A stretch of DNA of 64,000 nt from Actinopolyspora lacussalsi subsp. righensis (GTDB taxonomy: Bacteria > Actinomycetota > Actinomycetes > Mycobacteriales > Pseudonocardiaceae), in contig NZ_FPAT01000001.1 of the NCBI RefSeq assembly GCF_900116555.1, positions 558,001 to 622,000 of the forward strand, given 5' to 3'. Below the pieces are notes generated by a model that did not search any database, was not told where the DNA came from, and worked only from the letters and a program-made list of their open reading frames with translations. Below are positions 27,241 to 36,200 of the stretch, in pieces (position 1 is the stretch's first letter; every line of letters starts with the position of its first letter). Made by a program: the position numbers and the translations under genes.

Positions 27241-29124
27241 TCAACGCTCCCGCCCGCTGTCCGAGCTCACCGCGCTGAGGAACTCCTCGGGCCGCAGCGC
27301 GCGAGCGGTGATCCGGGTGTCGCCCAGCGAGCCGTGGAATCCCTGGCCGTAGCGCCCCGCGCTCTGCTTGGCCCCGAGCGCGAACGGCTCGCCGAGCGTG
27401 GTGATCCCCTTCGATCGGGCGGCGGCGTTGCGCGCGATCTTCGACCGGTCCACATACACGGTGGTGTGCCGACCGTCGTTGACCACGGCCACGTGCACCC
27501 ACTGCCCGACGGGCAGCGCGTGGCTCCAGCACGTGGGATCGTCGTCGCGGTTGTGCGGGTACACCACGTGCTGCAGGAACCGCTCGCCGGACAGGGCCAG
27601 GCCGCACGGCGCGTCGTCGGTCGAGTAGCCACCGTCCTTGCCCGCGTCCCCCGCGCGACCCTCCCAGCCGAGGATGCCCATCCAGGCGTGCGAACCCCGG
27701 AACGGCTCGGGCAGTTTGAGGAATGTCTCGATCGTGTAGCCCCGGGTGAACCCCGCGCTGTTGATCGGCGAGTCCCGCTTCGCCCGCAGCACCGCTCCCC
27801 TGTTCGGATCCTGGCCGCCGTCGAACCGCAGACTCGCGTGGGCGGGTGCGGCGTCGTGGTGCTCACTAGAGAAGGTCAGCAACTCCGGCGGCCCGCCGTG
27901 CAGGCGTTCCACGATCAGGTCGTTGCCGTTGCCGCTGAGATCCCGCGCGACCGCACCTGCCGCCACCGGGGCACCGTCGTTCCCGGCGACGAACCCCGAG
28001 CGGTCGAACCGCCAGTAGGCGACGGTGTCGCGATGCACCACTTCCGAGGCGGAGCGCTCCGGTGACGAAGTCGGTGGGGCGAATCCCGCGAACCGCCCCT
28101 CGAAGTCGATCTCGACGCCGAACCGGTCCGCGTTCGTGGTGAGTTCCACGTTCTCGGCCTCCAACGGCGAGCGCCGTGCGGCGTGCTGCTCGCGCAACCA
28201 CGGCGAGAACGTCGCTACGTCGATCATGCCGCGCACCGGATCGAACGAGTACAGCCGGATCATCCCGGCACCGCCGTAATAGCGCTCCTGGTAGTTGGCC
28301 AGGTGCAGGTGCACGGTGTTGCCCGCGTCGTTGGTCAGCGTGGTGCGACCGCAGGGCCAGTAGTGGCCGCCGATCGCCAGGAAGATTTGGTCGTTGCCGC
28401 GGATGAGCCCCTCCCACAGCCATTGCCCGTGGTCGGAGAGGTGGGCCATCCCGTCGTCCTCGGCCCACACCAGGTCGTGGGTGGTCAGTATCGTGGGCAG
28501 CTCGGGGTGCTCGTTCAGCACACCCTGCGTCCACCGCACGCCGCGATCGGAAACCCGCCAGTCCAGCGCGAGCAGCAACCAGCGCCTGCCACCGCCCTCG
28601 AAGACGTGGTAGCTGTTGTAGCCGTCCGGCGAGGAGCCGCCGTAGGTGTCCATCCGGTTGAATCGGTCCGGCCCGAACGTCCGCAGATAGGGAGTGTCGC
28701 CGCGCTGGTCGTCGCCCGACACGTCGTGGTTGCCGCCCAGCACGCTGTAGGGCATCCGGTGTCCGATGCCGCGGAACGCCCGATCGGCGATCCGCATCTC
28801 CCGCTCGGTGCCGTGTTCGCTGACATCGCCGAGATGGGCGAGAAAGGCGATGTTTTGCTTTCGACGATTTTCTGCCACCCACCGCAGACCCTCGCGCACC
28901 GGTTCGGGGTCGGAACCTCCCTCGTCGATCAGGTACTGCGTGTCGGGCATGACGGCCAGAGTGAAGCGGGTGTCAGCGTCGGAGTGACTGTGCCACGAGT
29001 TACGCGAATCGGCCGAAGCGCCGATCGAGGTGGCCGACGAGGCGGCGATCGCGACGGACGTACCAGCGGCGGCGCGGAACAGGCCGCGACGGGTGACGTC
29101 ACGGTGTTCGGAATCGGTGTCCAC
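27241..29124 (-). CDS. Tat-exported metallophosphoesterase with C-terminal LamG-like domain
   Basis: 627 residues. A twin-arginine signal (TRRGLFRAAAGTSVAIA) precedes a calcineurin-like phosphoesterase domain with all metal motifs: AVMPDTQ, AHLGDVSEHG, LGGNHDVSGDD, TTHDLVW and GGHYWPCGR. From about residue 390 there is a concanavalin/LamG-type jelly roll (VAYWRFDRSGF, LRFDGGQDPN, WVHVAVVNDGRHTTVYVD). GTG start with GGGAGA upstream. Probably an extracellular phosphomonoesterase or phosphodiesterase with a carbohydrate-binding-like module. Substrate unknown. Convergent with the CHAP gene. Confidence 0.9.
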   Translation of the reverse strand: MDTDSEHRDVTRRGLFRAAAGTSVAIAASSATSIGASADSRNSWHSHSDADTRFTLAVMPDTQYLIDEGGSDPEPVREGLRWVAENRRKQNIAFLAHLGDVSEHGTEREMRIADRAFRGIGHRMPYSVLGGNHDVSGDDQRGDTPYLRTFGPDRFNRMDTYGGSSPDGYNSYHVFEGGGRRWLLLALDWRVSDRGVRWTQGVLNEHPELPTILTTHDLVWAEDDGMAHLSDHGQWLWEGLIRGNDQIFLAIGGHYWPCGRTTLTNDAGNTVHLHLANYQERYYGGAGMIRLYSFDPVRGMIDVATFSPWLREQHAARRSPLEAENVELTTNADRFGVEIDFEGRFAGFAPPTSSPERSASEVVHRDTVAYWRFDRSGFVAGNDGAPVAAGAVARDLSGNGNDLIVERLHGGPPELLTFSSEHHDAAPAHASLRFDGGQDPNRGAVLRAKRDSPINSAGFTRGYTIETFLKLPEPFRGSHAWMGILGWEGRAGDAGKDGGYSTDDAPCGLALSGERFLQHVVYPHNRDDDPTCWSHALPVGQWVHVAVVNDGRHTTVYVDRSKIARNAAARSKGITTLGEPFALGAKQSAGRYGQGFHGSLGDTRITARALRPEEFLSAVSSDSGRER

Positions 29125-29437
29125 AGTGTTCTCCCAACGGGGTCTCCTGGCTGGTCGTGGTGGCTGCCAGCCTGGTCACCACGGTTGGCCTGGCGGTAAC
29201 GCAGGACCGAATCCCGCGTCACGAACGGATGAGCGCGAGCCGTCGTTCGCCCCGCCGAGACCTCGTGAACACGACGGGTGGACACGTCCTCTCCGGCTGT
29301 ATCGGAAGGCGCGTCGCTGCCCCGTGAGCCGCGCCCCGTGAGCATCGCTATCCGACGAACGCTGTCTCGCGATGGGGGCGCCAGCTTGAACGATGCCACC
29401 TGTCAGGCCGGTAAGCCCCGCAACGCACAGGAGCATC
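29125..29437. other. 313-bp interval upstream of the phosphoesterase
   Basis: No gene recognised. Contains the promoter of the leftward phosphoesterase gene and runs into an IS110 relic. Confidence 0.45.
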
Positions 29438-29520
29438 GTGACCGGGCCGGCCGAGATCGGCGCCTTCGTGTGGCTCGATGTCGGCAAGAGCGAACACCAC
29501 GCACCCACCGTCACTTCAGC
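29438..29520 (+). pseudogene. IS110-family transposase N-terminal relic
   Basis: After CAGGAG, a GTG opens MTGPAEIGAFVWLDVGKSEHH, the standard start of IS110 transposases (first Asp of the DEDD motif in WLDVGKSEHH). The similarity stops after about 25 codons. It comes from a different part of the protein than the relic at the window start. Confidence 0.65.
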
Positions 29521-29675
29521 GGTACTCCACCAACGGCGCAGGCGGGCCAACGGCGCGGGCGGTTCCGTTCGCGATGTGGTCACGGACGTAACGCGGCCGC
29601 GAACCACGGGACACGACCACAGCGCTAACCTCGTTACGAGGCATGAACCAGACCACGAAAAGAGCCTCCGGCTGA

Positions 29676-31400
29676 ATGCGCACACATTACGATCCCACCG
29701 AGAACGACGAGTTCGAGGTCGCCAAGAATCTACTGGTGCGCAGGTGCGCCGAGTGGGCCGACCGACAACAATTGACCGCCGACCCGTTCGTACTCGCCGC
29801 CGCACTGGATTTCCGACACACAGGTATCGACGGACGCCTGGCGTTCTGGACCACGGAACTCGCCGGAAAGTTCCTGCTGGTCTGGATGCCTCGCACGGTC
29901 TCGGCACGCGCGGAGGAAGTCTCCTCAGCACCGAACTCGCTGCGCACGTTGATCCGCTACCTGCACCACACCGAGTTGATCGAGGCAGGAAGCGACCACC
30001 TGACCGACATCGAAGCCGCGATCACCGACGCGGCCACCGAGTTCCCCCAAGCCATGTCGGACAACGGCAACTTCGGTCTCGCGAAGTTCTGGGCGATGAC
30101 GGCGATCGACTCGGGTGTGGATCCCACCGACCACGCCGCGATGAACCGTTTCGTCGAGCGGGTCCGCGAGGACACGGTCGAGTACGACAGCGCCGCTCTC
30201 CAGCGCGTCACGGCTCGGCACATCGACGGTGACCACGTGAGTCCCGGGCAGGCACCGATGGTGCCTCCGGTGTCACTGCCACCGGAGGACGAGCTCGCCG
30301 AGACCACCGAGAACAGCCCGCTCGTATGGCGTCTGCGTGAACTCGTGGAATGGCTGGGCCGCGACGGTCGCGCACTGACCGATACCGGCCGGCTCAAGCT
30401 CGCCGACGCGCGGGAACTGGTGACACGACTGAACACCGGCGACACGATCGACCCCGTCCTCGGTGACCGGACGTATCGTACCCAAAGCAGCGCCGAGCTA
30501 ACCGAACTCGGACTGATCGTCGCCTGGGCGAAAAAGACCCGTGTGGTGCGTGTGGTCAAGAACCGGTTGGTGCCGATCGCGAAGGCGAGGCCACTGCTGC
30601 GCGACAGCAGGGGACTGTGGAACAAGGCGTTCGACGCGATCGTCGAACTGGGCGACGAGATCCTCGAGCCACCTCGATACGGCCCGGCGATGCCCGACAT
30701 GTTCTTTCGCGAGATCGTTCCGGACATCCTGCGCAGTCTTTACGGCATGCCGGAAGCCTTTCCCGTCGTTCGCCTGCAGGAAAGCGTATGGCTGTCCTGT
30801 GGCTTCGACGATCTCGACGAGTCGCGGCGAGGACTGGTGCGGAAACTGACCGACAACGAGGTGTGGCGCATTCTCCGGGCACTGGACCTCCTCGGCGCCG
30901 TGGAGCTGACCACCGGCATCGCGGAGCAGACCTTCCTCGCCGACCTTGCCGAGGATCCAACCGTCGACGACGGCATCGGCGCCCTGCAGGCAGCGGAGCG
31001 AGGAAACCTCAGCACCACTCCGGACTCCGGGGCCGGTCCAGTCGATCTCGTCCGACTGACCCCGCCCGCGACCGCGCGTGTGCGCATCTGGTTGCTCGAC
31101 GAAGGTCGATACGCCCCTCTGGTGGGCGAGCTGACCGAGGCAACACCGGCGCAGTTGCTCGGAACGATCGCCGAACGGCATCCACTCGAGGCTGCCCGCG
31201 AGGAAATCGATCGCTGGCTCTCGGTCCACGACAGCGACGGCCCGGAGCGGTTGATCGACGCGGTCCGGCTGTGTCCGTTCCGTAGCAGGGCGCCGCCATG
31301 CTCGAAGTGCTGGCCACGAACTCAAGCGAGGGCACGACTGTACTGCGGCGGCTGCGTTCGGATCACGTGCTCGGGCCGCTCGCGGTCCAGAACCTGGTGA
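29676..31400 (+). CDS. uncharacterised actinobacterial protein, main part (frameshifted near its C-terminus)
   Basis: The frame gives 574 residues, but only the first ~537 look native. After VRLCPFRSRA the sequence becomes Cys/Arg-rich and random, while the -1 frame (ATG at 31298) continues with normal helical sequence. I therefore think one ~657-residue gene is interrupted by a 1-nt deletion near 31290. I recognise no domain. The protein is soluble, mostly helical and acidic, with a winged-helix-like middle (RLRELVEWLGRDGRALTDTG, LADARELVTRLNTGD). An adjoining upstream ATG gives only a 10-codon peptide that ends immediately before this start. Confidence 0.7.
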   Translation: MRTHYDPTENDEFEVAKNLLVRRCAEWADRQQLTADPFVLAAALDFRHTGIDGRLAFWTTELAGKFLLVWMPRTVSARAEEVSSAPNSLRTLIRYLHHTELIEAGSDHLTDIEAAITDAATEFPQAMSDNGNFGLAKFWAMTAIDSGVDPTDHAAMNRFVERVREDTVEYDSAALQRVTARHIDGDHVSPGQAPMVPPVSLPPEDELAETTENSPLVWRLRELVEWLGRDGRALTDTGRLKLADARELVTRLNTGDTIDPVLGDRTYRTQSSAELTELGLIVAWAKKTRVVRVVKNRLVPIAKARPLLRDSRGLWNKAFDAIVELGDEILEPPRYGPAMPDMFFREIVPDILRSLYGMPEAFPVVRLQESVWLSCGFDDLDESRRGLVRKLTDNEVWRILRALDLLGAVELTTGIAEQTFLADLAEDPTVDDGIGALQAAERGNLSTTPDSGAGPVDLVRLTPPATARVRIWLLDEGRYAPLVGELTEATPAQLLGTIAERHPLEAAREEIDRWLSVHDSDGPERLIDAVRLCPFRSRAPPCSKCWPRTQARARLYCGGCVRITCSGRSRSRTW

Positions 31401-31648
31401 ACAACGGCGCGCTCGATCAAAATGACCTGACCGAACAGGAACAGGCGCTGAGCCTGGCCGAACAGCTGATCCAGGCCCTCGAGACAAGCGGCCCGGAAGC
31501 GGTTCTGGAGATGCTGCTCGCGAGCCCACCCCCGAGCGGGGCCATGGAAGTGCTCAGTGTCGCATTGAACTCCGGACACCCGGCCACCATCGGCCTGGAG
31601 GAACTACACACCATCGTCGAACCGCTCGAACGGGCAACCGAGAAGTAG
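31298..31648 (+). CDS. C-terminal part of the same uncharacterised protein, or a small separate gene
   Basis: 116 residues: MLEVLATNSSEGTTVLRRL, then a helical acidic tail (AEQLIQALETSGPEAVLEML). It overlaps the end of the preceding frame by 103 nt. It makes most sense as that protein's natural C-terminus after a frameshift. AGGG seven nt before the ATG would also allow independent initiation. No known domain. Confidence 0.6.
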   Translation: MLEVLATNSSEGTTVLRRLRSDHVLGPLAVQNLVNNGALDQNDLTEQEQALSLAEQLIQALETSGPEAVLEMLLASPPPSGAMEVLSVALNSGHPATIGLEELHTIVEPLERATEK

Positions 31649-31658
31649 TGACCAGCGT

Positions 31659-31720
31659 GACCACGGTCGACGAGGTGTGGCGATGATCGCCGACCGTGGT
31701 CGTCGGCGTGAGCGCCGACG
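31659..31720 (+). terminator. tandem hairpins before the riboswitch
   Basis: GACCACGGTCG at 31659 pairs with CGACCGTGGTC at 31691. Right after it CGTCGGC-GTGAGC-GCCGACG forms a second stem. They close the preceding gene and insulate the cobalamin operon. Confidence 0.6.
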
Positions 31721-31769
31721 CGGCGACCGACGATGAGCGAGTGGGGTTCGTCATGCGAAGGTCCAATAT

Positions 31770-31945
31770 CGCGCTTCGAACGTGTAGCTTCGGCTTTCGC
31801 CGCAGTGCACGGGAAGCCGGTGAGAATCCGGCGTGGTCCTCGCCACTGTGACCGGGGAGCGTCCCGCACCACGACGCCACTGGCCGAAGCGCCGGGAAGG
31901 CAGCGCGGACGTGACGATCCGGAAGCCAGGAGACCGGCTGCGGCG
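31770..31945 (+). ncRNA. cobalamin riboswitch
   Basis: All landmark segments are in order. GGGAAGCCGGTGAGAATCCG is at 31811, followed by CGCCACTGTGACC. GCCACTGGCC (31875) and CGGGAAGGC come next, then the B12 box region AGCCAGGAGACCGGC at 31924-31938. The aptamer ends about 35 nt before the start of the first transport gene, so it can control translation or termination of the whole ABC operon in response to adenosylcobalamin. This fixes the substrate of the transporter as a corrinoid with good confidence. Confidence 0.96.
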
Positions 31946-31976
31946 CAGGTATCGCTCGACGATGGATTGAGGACCG

Positions 31977-33014
31977 ATGCGCCACCCGGCGAGATGTATC
32001 TTCGCCCGGCCCCACGCCGGACGCGACCGACCACGACGCGCCGCCACGGTGCTGGCCGCACTGACACTGACCGCGCTGATCTCCGGATGTGGCACCACCG
32101 GCGCGCGAACGAAAGCCGGTGCCCAGGAAGATTCCCCTTCCGGGTTCCCCGTCACGGTCACCAACTGCGGAGAGACCACGACCTACCAACGGCCACCGCG
32201 ACGTGCGGTGACGATGAACCAGCACACCACCGAGATCATGCTCGCGCTCGGTCTGGCCGACCGCATGGTTGGTACCGCCTATCTGGACGATCGCATCCTC
32301 GCGGAGTATCGCGAGGAGTACCGGCGGATTCCGGTGCTGGCAGAGCGGTACCCCTCCTACGAGGCGTTGCTGCGGCAGGCACCCGACTTCGTCTACGGCG
32401 GTTACTCCTCCGCCTTCGGCCAGCAGGACGGGCGCTCGCGTAAACGACTGCGCGAGGCGGGAATCAGGACTCACCTCAACATCGCCAACTGCACCGACGG
32501 CCCGGTGGGTATCTCCGAGATTCACGAGGAGATCCGCACGATCGCGAGGATCTTCGACGTACCGGAACGGGCGCGGGATCTCATCGACCGTATGAACGCG
32601 ACGCGGTCGGAAGCTCAGCGCGAGCTGGGCGACGTGAAACCGGTGAGCGTGTTCGTCTACGACAGCGGCACGAAGTCGGCCTACACCGCGGGCGGAGACG
32701 GGATCGCCGACGCCATCGTCCGGATGTCCGGCGGTCGCAACATCTTCGCCGATCAGCACGAGGGCTTCGTCGACGTCTCCTGGGAGCAGGTGATCAAGCG
32801 GCGACCCGAACGGATCGTGATCCTGGACTACGGATCGACCACGGTCGAGCAGAAGAAACGCCTGCTGCTGCACAAACCTGCGCTGGCGAGCGTTCCCGCC
32901 ATCGAGCACCGAAGGTTCGCGGTGCTGCCGCTATCCAGCGCGGTGGCCGGAGTGCGTGTCCCCCGCGCCGTAGCGGACCTGAGTGAACAACTGCATCCGG
33001 GACGGTTCCGTTGA
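31977..33014 (+). CDS. cobalamin ABC transporter substrate-binding lipoprotein
   Basis: 345 residues. A Tat/Sec-like basic N-terminus (RRAATVLAALTLTALI) leads to a lipobox SGC near residue 37. The mature part is a BtuF/FhuD-type helical-backbone binding protein: RRAVTMNQHTTEIMLALGL, PDFVYGGYSSAF, VSVFVYDSGTKSAYTAGG, HEGFVDVSWEQVIKRRPE. It is the first gene after the cobalamin riboswitch, so it captures corrinoids outside the membrane. GAGGA precedes the ATG with short spacing. The stop overlaps the permease start. Confidence 0.9.
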   Translation: MRHPARCIFARPHAGRDRPRRAATVLAALTLTALISGCGTTGARTKAGAQEDSPSGFPVTVTNCGETTTYQRPPRRAVTMNQHTTEIMLALGLADRMVGTAYLDDRILAEYREEYRRIPVLAERYPSYEALLRQAPDFVYGGYSSAFGQQDGRSRKRLREAGIRTHLNIANCTDGPVGISEIHEEIRTIARIFDVPERARDLIDRMNATRSEAQRELGDVKPVSVFVYDSGTKSAYTAGGDGIADAIVRMSGGRNIFADQHEGFVDVSWEQVIKRRPERIVILDYGSTTVEQKKRLLLHKPALASVPAIEHRRFAVLPLSSAVAGVRVPRAVADLSEQLHPGRFR

Positions 33015-34174
33015 GCGGTGGCAACGTGCGGAGCTCCGTCGACGCCTTGTCGGAGGACACGAACCAGGCAGTCGAATCGAACCCGGCAGCGGACTCGGCG
33101 CGCCCCGCCCCGGAGCGCGTTTCGCCCCGCGAACGCAGGGTTTCCTACCCGGTGGTGTTGGTCCTGCTCGGCGCCGCACTGATGGTGGCCGTCGTCGTCG
33201 GCCTCGCCGTCGGGTCGGTCTCGCTACCTCCGACGGACGTGGTCGCCATCCTCGGTCAGCAGGTGTTCCCGGGATGGATCGATCCCGGGTGGCCGGCCAC
33301 CTACGACACGATCCTGCTGGACGTGCGGCTTCCCAGAGTGCTGCTGGCCGGGATCGTCGGTGCCGGACTCTCGGCCGTGGGGACCGCACTGCAGGCACTG
33401 GTTCGCAACCCGCTCGCCGATCCCTTCCTGCTCGGGATCTCCTCGGGAGCATCCCTGGGCGCAGTGACGTTACTGGTCACCGGCGCCACGGTTCTCGGGA
33501 CGCTCGCCACTCCGATGGTGGCCGCGTTCGCCGGTTCGATGGTCACCCTGGCGGCGGTCTACGCCCTCGCGAGCTCGGGTGGACGGATGACCACCACCCG
33601 CCTCGTCCTCGCCGGTGTGGCGTTGTCCTACGTGCTCTCCGCGCTGACCGATCTGTTGCTGAGCACCGCCTCCGATCCGCACCTGATGGCCTCGATCCGG
33701 TTCTGGAGGTTGGGCAGCGTCGCCGGAACGGAGTGGCAGACGCTGCCGATACCGGCGATCGTGGTGCTGGTCGGTCTGGCCGTGCTGCTGTGGCAGTCCG
33801 GGTCGCTGAACCTGCTGCTCGCGGGCGAGGAGTCGGCAGGAACCCTGGGGCTGGACGTGCACCGGTTCCGCACCGGAATGTTCGTGCTGGTGTCGCTGAT
33901 GACCGGTGTGATGGTGGCGGTCAGCGGTGCCATCGGGTTCGTCGGCCTGATGGTGCCGCACGCGGTGCGCATGCTGGTCGGGGCGGACCACCGGCGCGTA
34001 CTGCCGACCGCGACACTGCTGGGAGCGACGTTTCTGATCCTCGCCGACCTCGCCGCCCGAACCGTGGCCGCGCCGCAGGAGATCCAGCTCGGGGTGCTCA
34101 CGGCGCTGTGCGGTGGCCCGTTCTTCGTGTGGCTGCTGCGTCGCCAGACGCGCCGGGAAAAGGCGGACCGATGA
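33011..34174 (+). CDS. FecCD/BtuC-type permease for corrinoids
   Basis: A 387-residue permease with a ~45-residue polar N-terminal extension and about 10 TM helices. Family signatures are RLPRVLLAGIVGAGLSAVG, QALVRNPLADPFLLGISSGA, GAIGFVGLMVPHAVRMLVG and a C-terminal GGPFFVWLL. The TTG start at 33011 overlaps the upstream stop as TTGA; a GTG at 33026 is another option. Dimerises and works with the ATPase encoded next. Confidence 0.93.
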   Translation: MSGGNVRSSVDALSEDTNQAVESNPAADSARPAPERVSPRERRVSYPVVLVLLGAALMVAVVVGLAVGSVSLPPTDVVAILGQQVFPGWIDPGWPATYDTILLDVRLPRVLLAGIVGAGLSAVGTALQALVRNPLADPFLLGISSGASLGAVTLLVTGATVLGTLATPMVAAFAGSMVTLAAVYALASSGGRMTTTRLVLAGVALSYVLSALTDLLLSTASDPHLMASIRFWRLGSVAGTEWQTLPIPAIVVLVGLAVLLWQSGSLNLLLAGEESAGTLGLDVHRFRTGMFVLVSLMTGVMVAVSGAIGFVGLMVPHAVRMLVGADHRRVLPTATLLGATFLILADLAARTVAAPQEIQLGVLTALCGGPFFVWLLRRQTRREKADR

Positions 34175-34956
34175 GTCACCACGAAGTGCGACCGGCCGAG
34201 TTGGACATCCGGGACGTTTCCTGCAATGCAGGGGGCCGGGAAGTCGTCTCGGGGGTGTCGCTGACGGCGGAACCGGGTGAAGTGGTCGGTGTGGTCGGCC
34301 CCAACGGTGCCGGAAAGTCGACGCTGCTGCGCGCGGCATACCGGCAACTGCGGCCCACTGAGGGGCGGGTGTTGCTCGACGGAGCAGACGTGTTCCGGAT
34401 GCCACGCCGATCGTTGGCACGTCGGCTGGCCGCCCTGCCACAGGAGACTCCCGCCGAGTTCGAGTTGACCGCCCACGACGTGGCCGCGATGGGACGCGCG
34501 CCGCACCGACGGAGGATCGGCGGGGATCGCCTCGGCGACGAGCGGATCGTGACCTTGTCGCTGGAGATGGTAGAGATGGCCGAACTGGCCCACCGTCAGT
34601 TCGCCCAGCTCTCCGGCGGGGAGAAGCAGCGGGTGCTCATCGCGCGGGCACTGGTACAGGAACCGGGGATGCTGGTGCTCGACGAGCCCACCAACCACCT
34701 GGACATGCGGCACCAGTTCGATGTGCTGGCACTCGTGCGCCGACTGAACGTGACGACCCTCGCAGCGCTGCACGACCTGAATCTGGCCGCCCGCTTCTGC
34801 GACCGGCTGTGCGTGCTGGCGGCGGGCGAAGCGGTGGCGATCGGCACCCCCGTCGAGGTGCTCACCGAATCGCTGTTGTCCGAGGTGTACGGCGTGCACA
34901 TCGAGGTCGGCACTCATCCCCGTACGGGTGCTGCGACGGTCCTCTTCGGAGACTGA
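34171..34956 (+). CDS. ABC transporter ATPase of the cobalamin importer
   Basis: A 261-residue BtuD/FepC-like ATPase. Walker A GPNGAGKST, Q-loop LPQETPAEFE, signature LSGGEKQRV, Walker B MLVLDEPTNHLD and the switch His in ALHDLNLAARF are all intact. ATG overlaps the permease stop (ATGA). Powers corrinoid import. Confidence 0.95.
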   Translation: MSHHEVRPAELDIRDVSCNAGGREVVSGVSLTAEPGEVVGVVGPNGAGKSTLLRAAYRQLRPTEGRVLLDGADVFRMPRRSLARRLAALPQETPAEFELTAHDVAAMGRAPHRRRIGGDRLGDERIVTLSLEMVEMAELAHRQFAQLSGGEKQRVLIARALVQEPGMLVLDEPTNHLDMRHQFDVLALVRRLNVTTLAALHDLNLAARFCDRLCVLAAGEAVAIGTPVEVLTESLLSEVYGVHIEVGTHPRTGAATVLFGD

Positions 34957-35006
34957 CCAGCCTGTTACCGCGCGGACCGTGATCCGCCCTCGTCCCTAGG
35001 AGAAAC

Positions 35007-35753
35007 ATGAGCACGCGCGCGAACCAACTGCTCACCCGCACGCTCGACGGGATGGACCCCACCGAGCACGCTCGGCTGCTTCCCGACGAGAACCGCGGGC
35101 AACTGCCCGCTTCTCTCATCGAGAATCCCGACTGGATGGCCGAGCAGCTGCGGTTGCGCGGCCGGATCTGGCACACCGACGACGCGCGCGTGCTGGCCAC
35201 CCTGTGGTGGTTCTCGACGTCGAGCAGACTGATCGCACCATCGGTCGCCTCGTACGTCGTCACCGGTGAGGCGCTGTCTCCCAGGCTGGAGGACCTCCAG
35301 TTGCACTGGCAGCCGGACAGCAGGCTGTCCGGGGTCACCTCGGTGAACGTGCTCTCCAGCAGCGACCGGCTGGAACCGCTGGCCGAAGAGCTGCGGCGGA
35401 CCCTCGAACGGAGCATCGCCTCGGTGGCAGCCACCGCCGGGATACGGCAACGCCCCCTCTGGGCGATCGCGACCGACGCCATCGCCGGGTGTCTGCTCTG
35501 GGCAGGACGCGCACGGGGTGCGCCGGGGCGGGCCACCGCGCTGGCCGAACCGCTGGTCGCGGCCATGGACGCCCCGATGCCCGCACCGCGCTACACCGAG
35601 ATCGACTCGCGGGCGAACGCCTCCCGGCTGTTCACCAAGCGAACCTCGTGCTGCCTGCTCTACCGGGCGCCCGGCGAGGACAAGTGCTCCTCCTGCCCCG
35701 GTCGCCCTCCCGAGCAACGACACGCCCTGCTCCGCGAGAACACCCCGCACTGA
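35007..35753 (+). CDS. FhuF-like (2Fe-2S) reductase in the cobalamin operon
   Basis: A 248-residue protein of the ferric-siderophore reductase FhuF type. The C-terminal cluster motif is TSCCLLYRAPGEDKCSSC, matching CC-x10-C-x2-C. RIWHTDDARVLATLWWFS and an ELRRTLERSI helix lie upstream. TAGGAGAAAC precedes the ATG. It lies 50 nt after the ATPase gene and no terminator intervenes, so it is probably under the same riboswitch. FhuF proteins reduce Fe(III)-siderophores. Here a role in reducing imported Co(III)-corrinoids is an inference from context. Confidence 0.82.
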   Translation: MSTRANQLLTRTLDGMDPTEHARLLPDENRGQLPASLIENPDWMAEQLRLRGRIWHTDDARVLATLWWFSTSSRLIAPSVASYVVTGEALSPRLEDLQLHWQPDSRLSGVTSVNVLSSSDRLEPLAEELRRTLERSIASVAATAGIRQRPLWAIATDAIAGCLLWAGRARGAPGRATALAEPLVAAMDAPMPAPRYTEIDSRANASRLFTKRTSCCLLYRAPGEDKCSSCPGRPPEQRHALLRENTPH

Positions 35754-35779
35754 CAGAAGTGAGCCGTACGAAACACGGC

Positions 35780-36055
35780 CCGATGATCCAACGGACCTGG
35801 CCGAGATGCTCGACATCACCAGCCAGACGCATGGTGCGTTAGAGCAACCGGGTCATCGCATCCGGCCGGCTGCGCCACGAGAAAGTCAACAACGATCGGC
35901 GGGCCACCGGCGTCAGCCTGACCTCGAAAGGGCAGGCCGTCCACCAACGAACCACCTCGGCCACGCGGCAGGCGAACGAACGCTGACGCACGATATGACG
36001 GAAGCCGAGATCACCATCTTCGGGTCCCTGCTCACTCGTGTTCTCGCTAGTCCCT
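35780..36055 (+). pseudogene. MarR-family regulator, multiply frameshifted
   Basis: Three frames together reconstruct the C-terminal half of a MarR repressor: DLAEMLDITSQTHGAL (recognition helix region), then RLRHEKVNNDRRATGVSLTS and KGQAVHQRTTSATRQANER (wing and dimer helix), then LTHDMTEAEITIFGSLLTRV. At least two shifts and a missing N-terminus make it a dead gene. Its former target could be the flanking operon, but nothing shows this. Confidence 0.78.
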
Positions 36056-36145
36056 ACGCCCCCGCATCGTCGAAACCATTCCGCGAACCAGGTCGCGCGA
36101 GACGCAGACAAGAACAACATCGATGAGAGCCTTCATGCACGCGCT

Positions 36146-36169
36146 GGGGACAGGTTCGCAACCTGCCCC
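36146..36169 (-). terminator. hairpin terminator after the signalling island
   Basis: GGGG-A-CAGGTT, loop CGC, AACCTG-CCCC: a 10-bp stem with one bulge, 32 nt beyond the stop of the last minus-strand gene of the island. Confidence 0.65.
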
Positions 36170-36200
36170 CGATCGCTCGGCTCACTAGTTCCAACAGATC

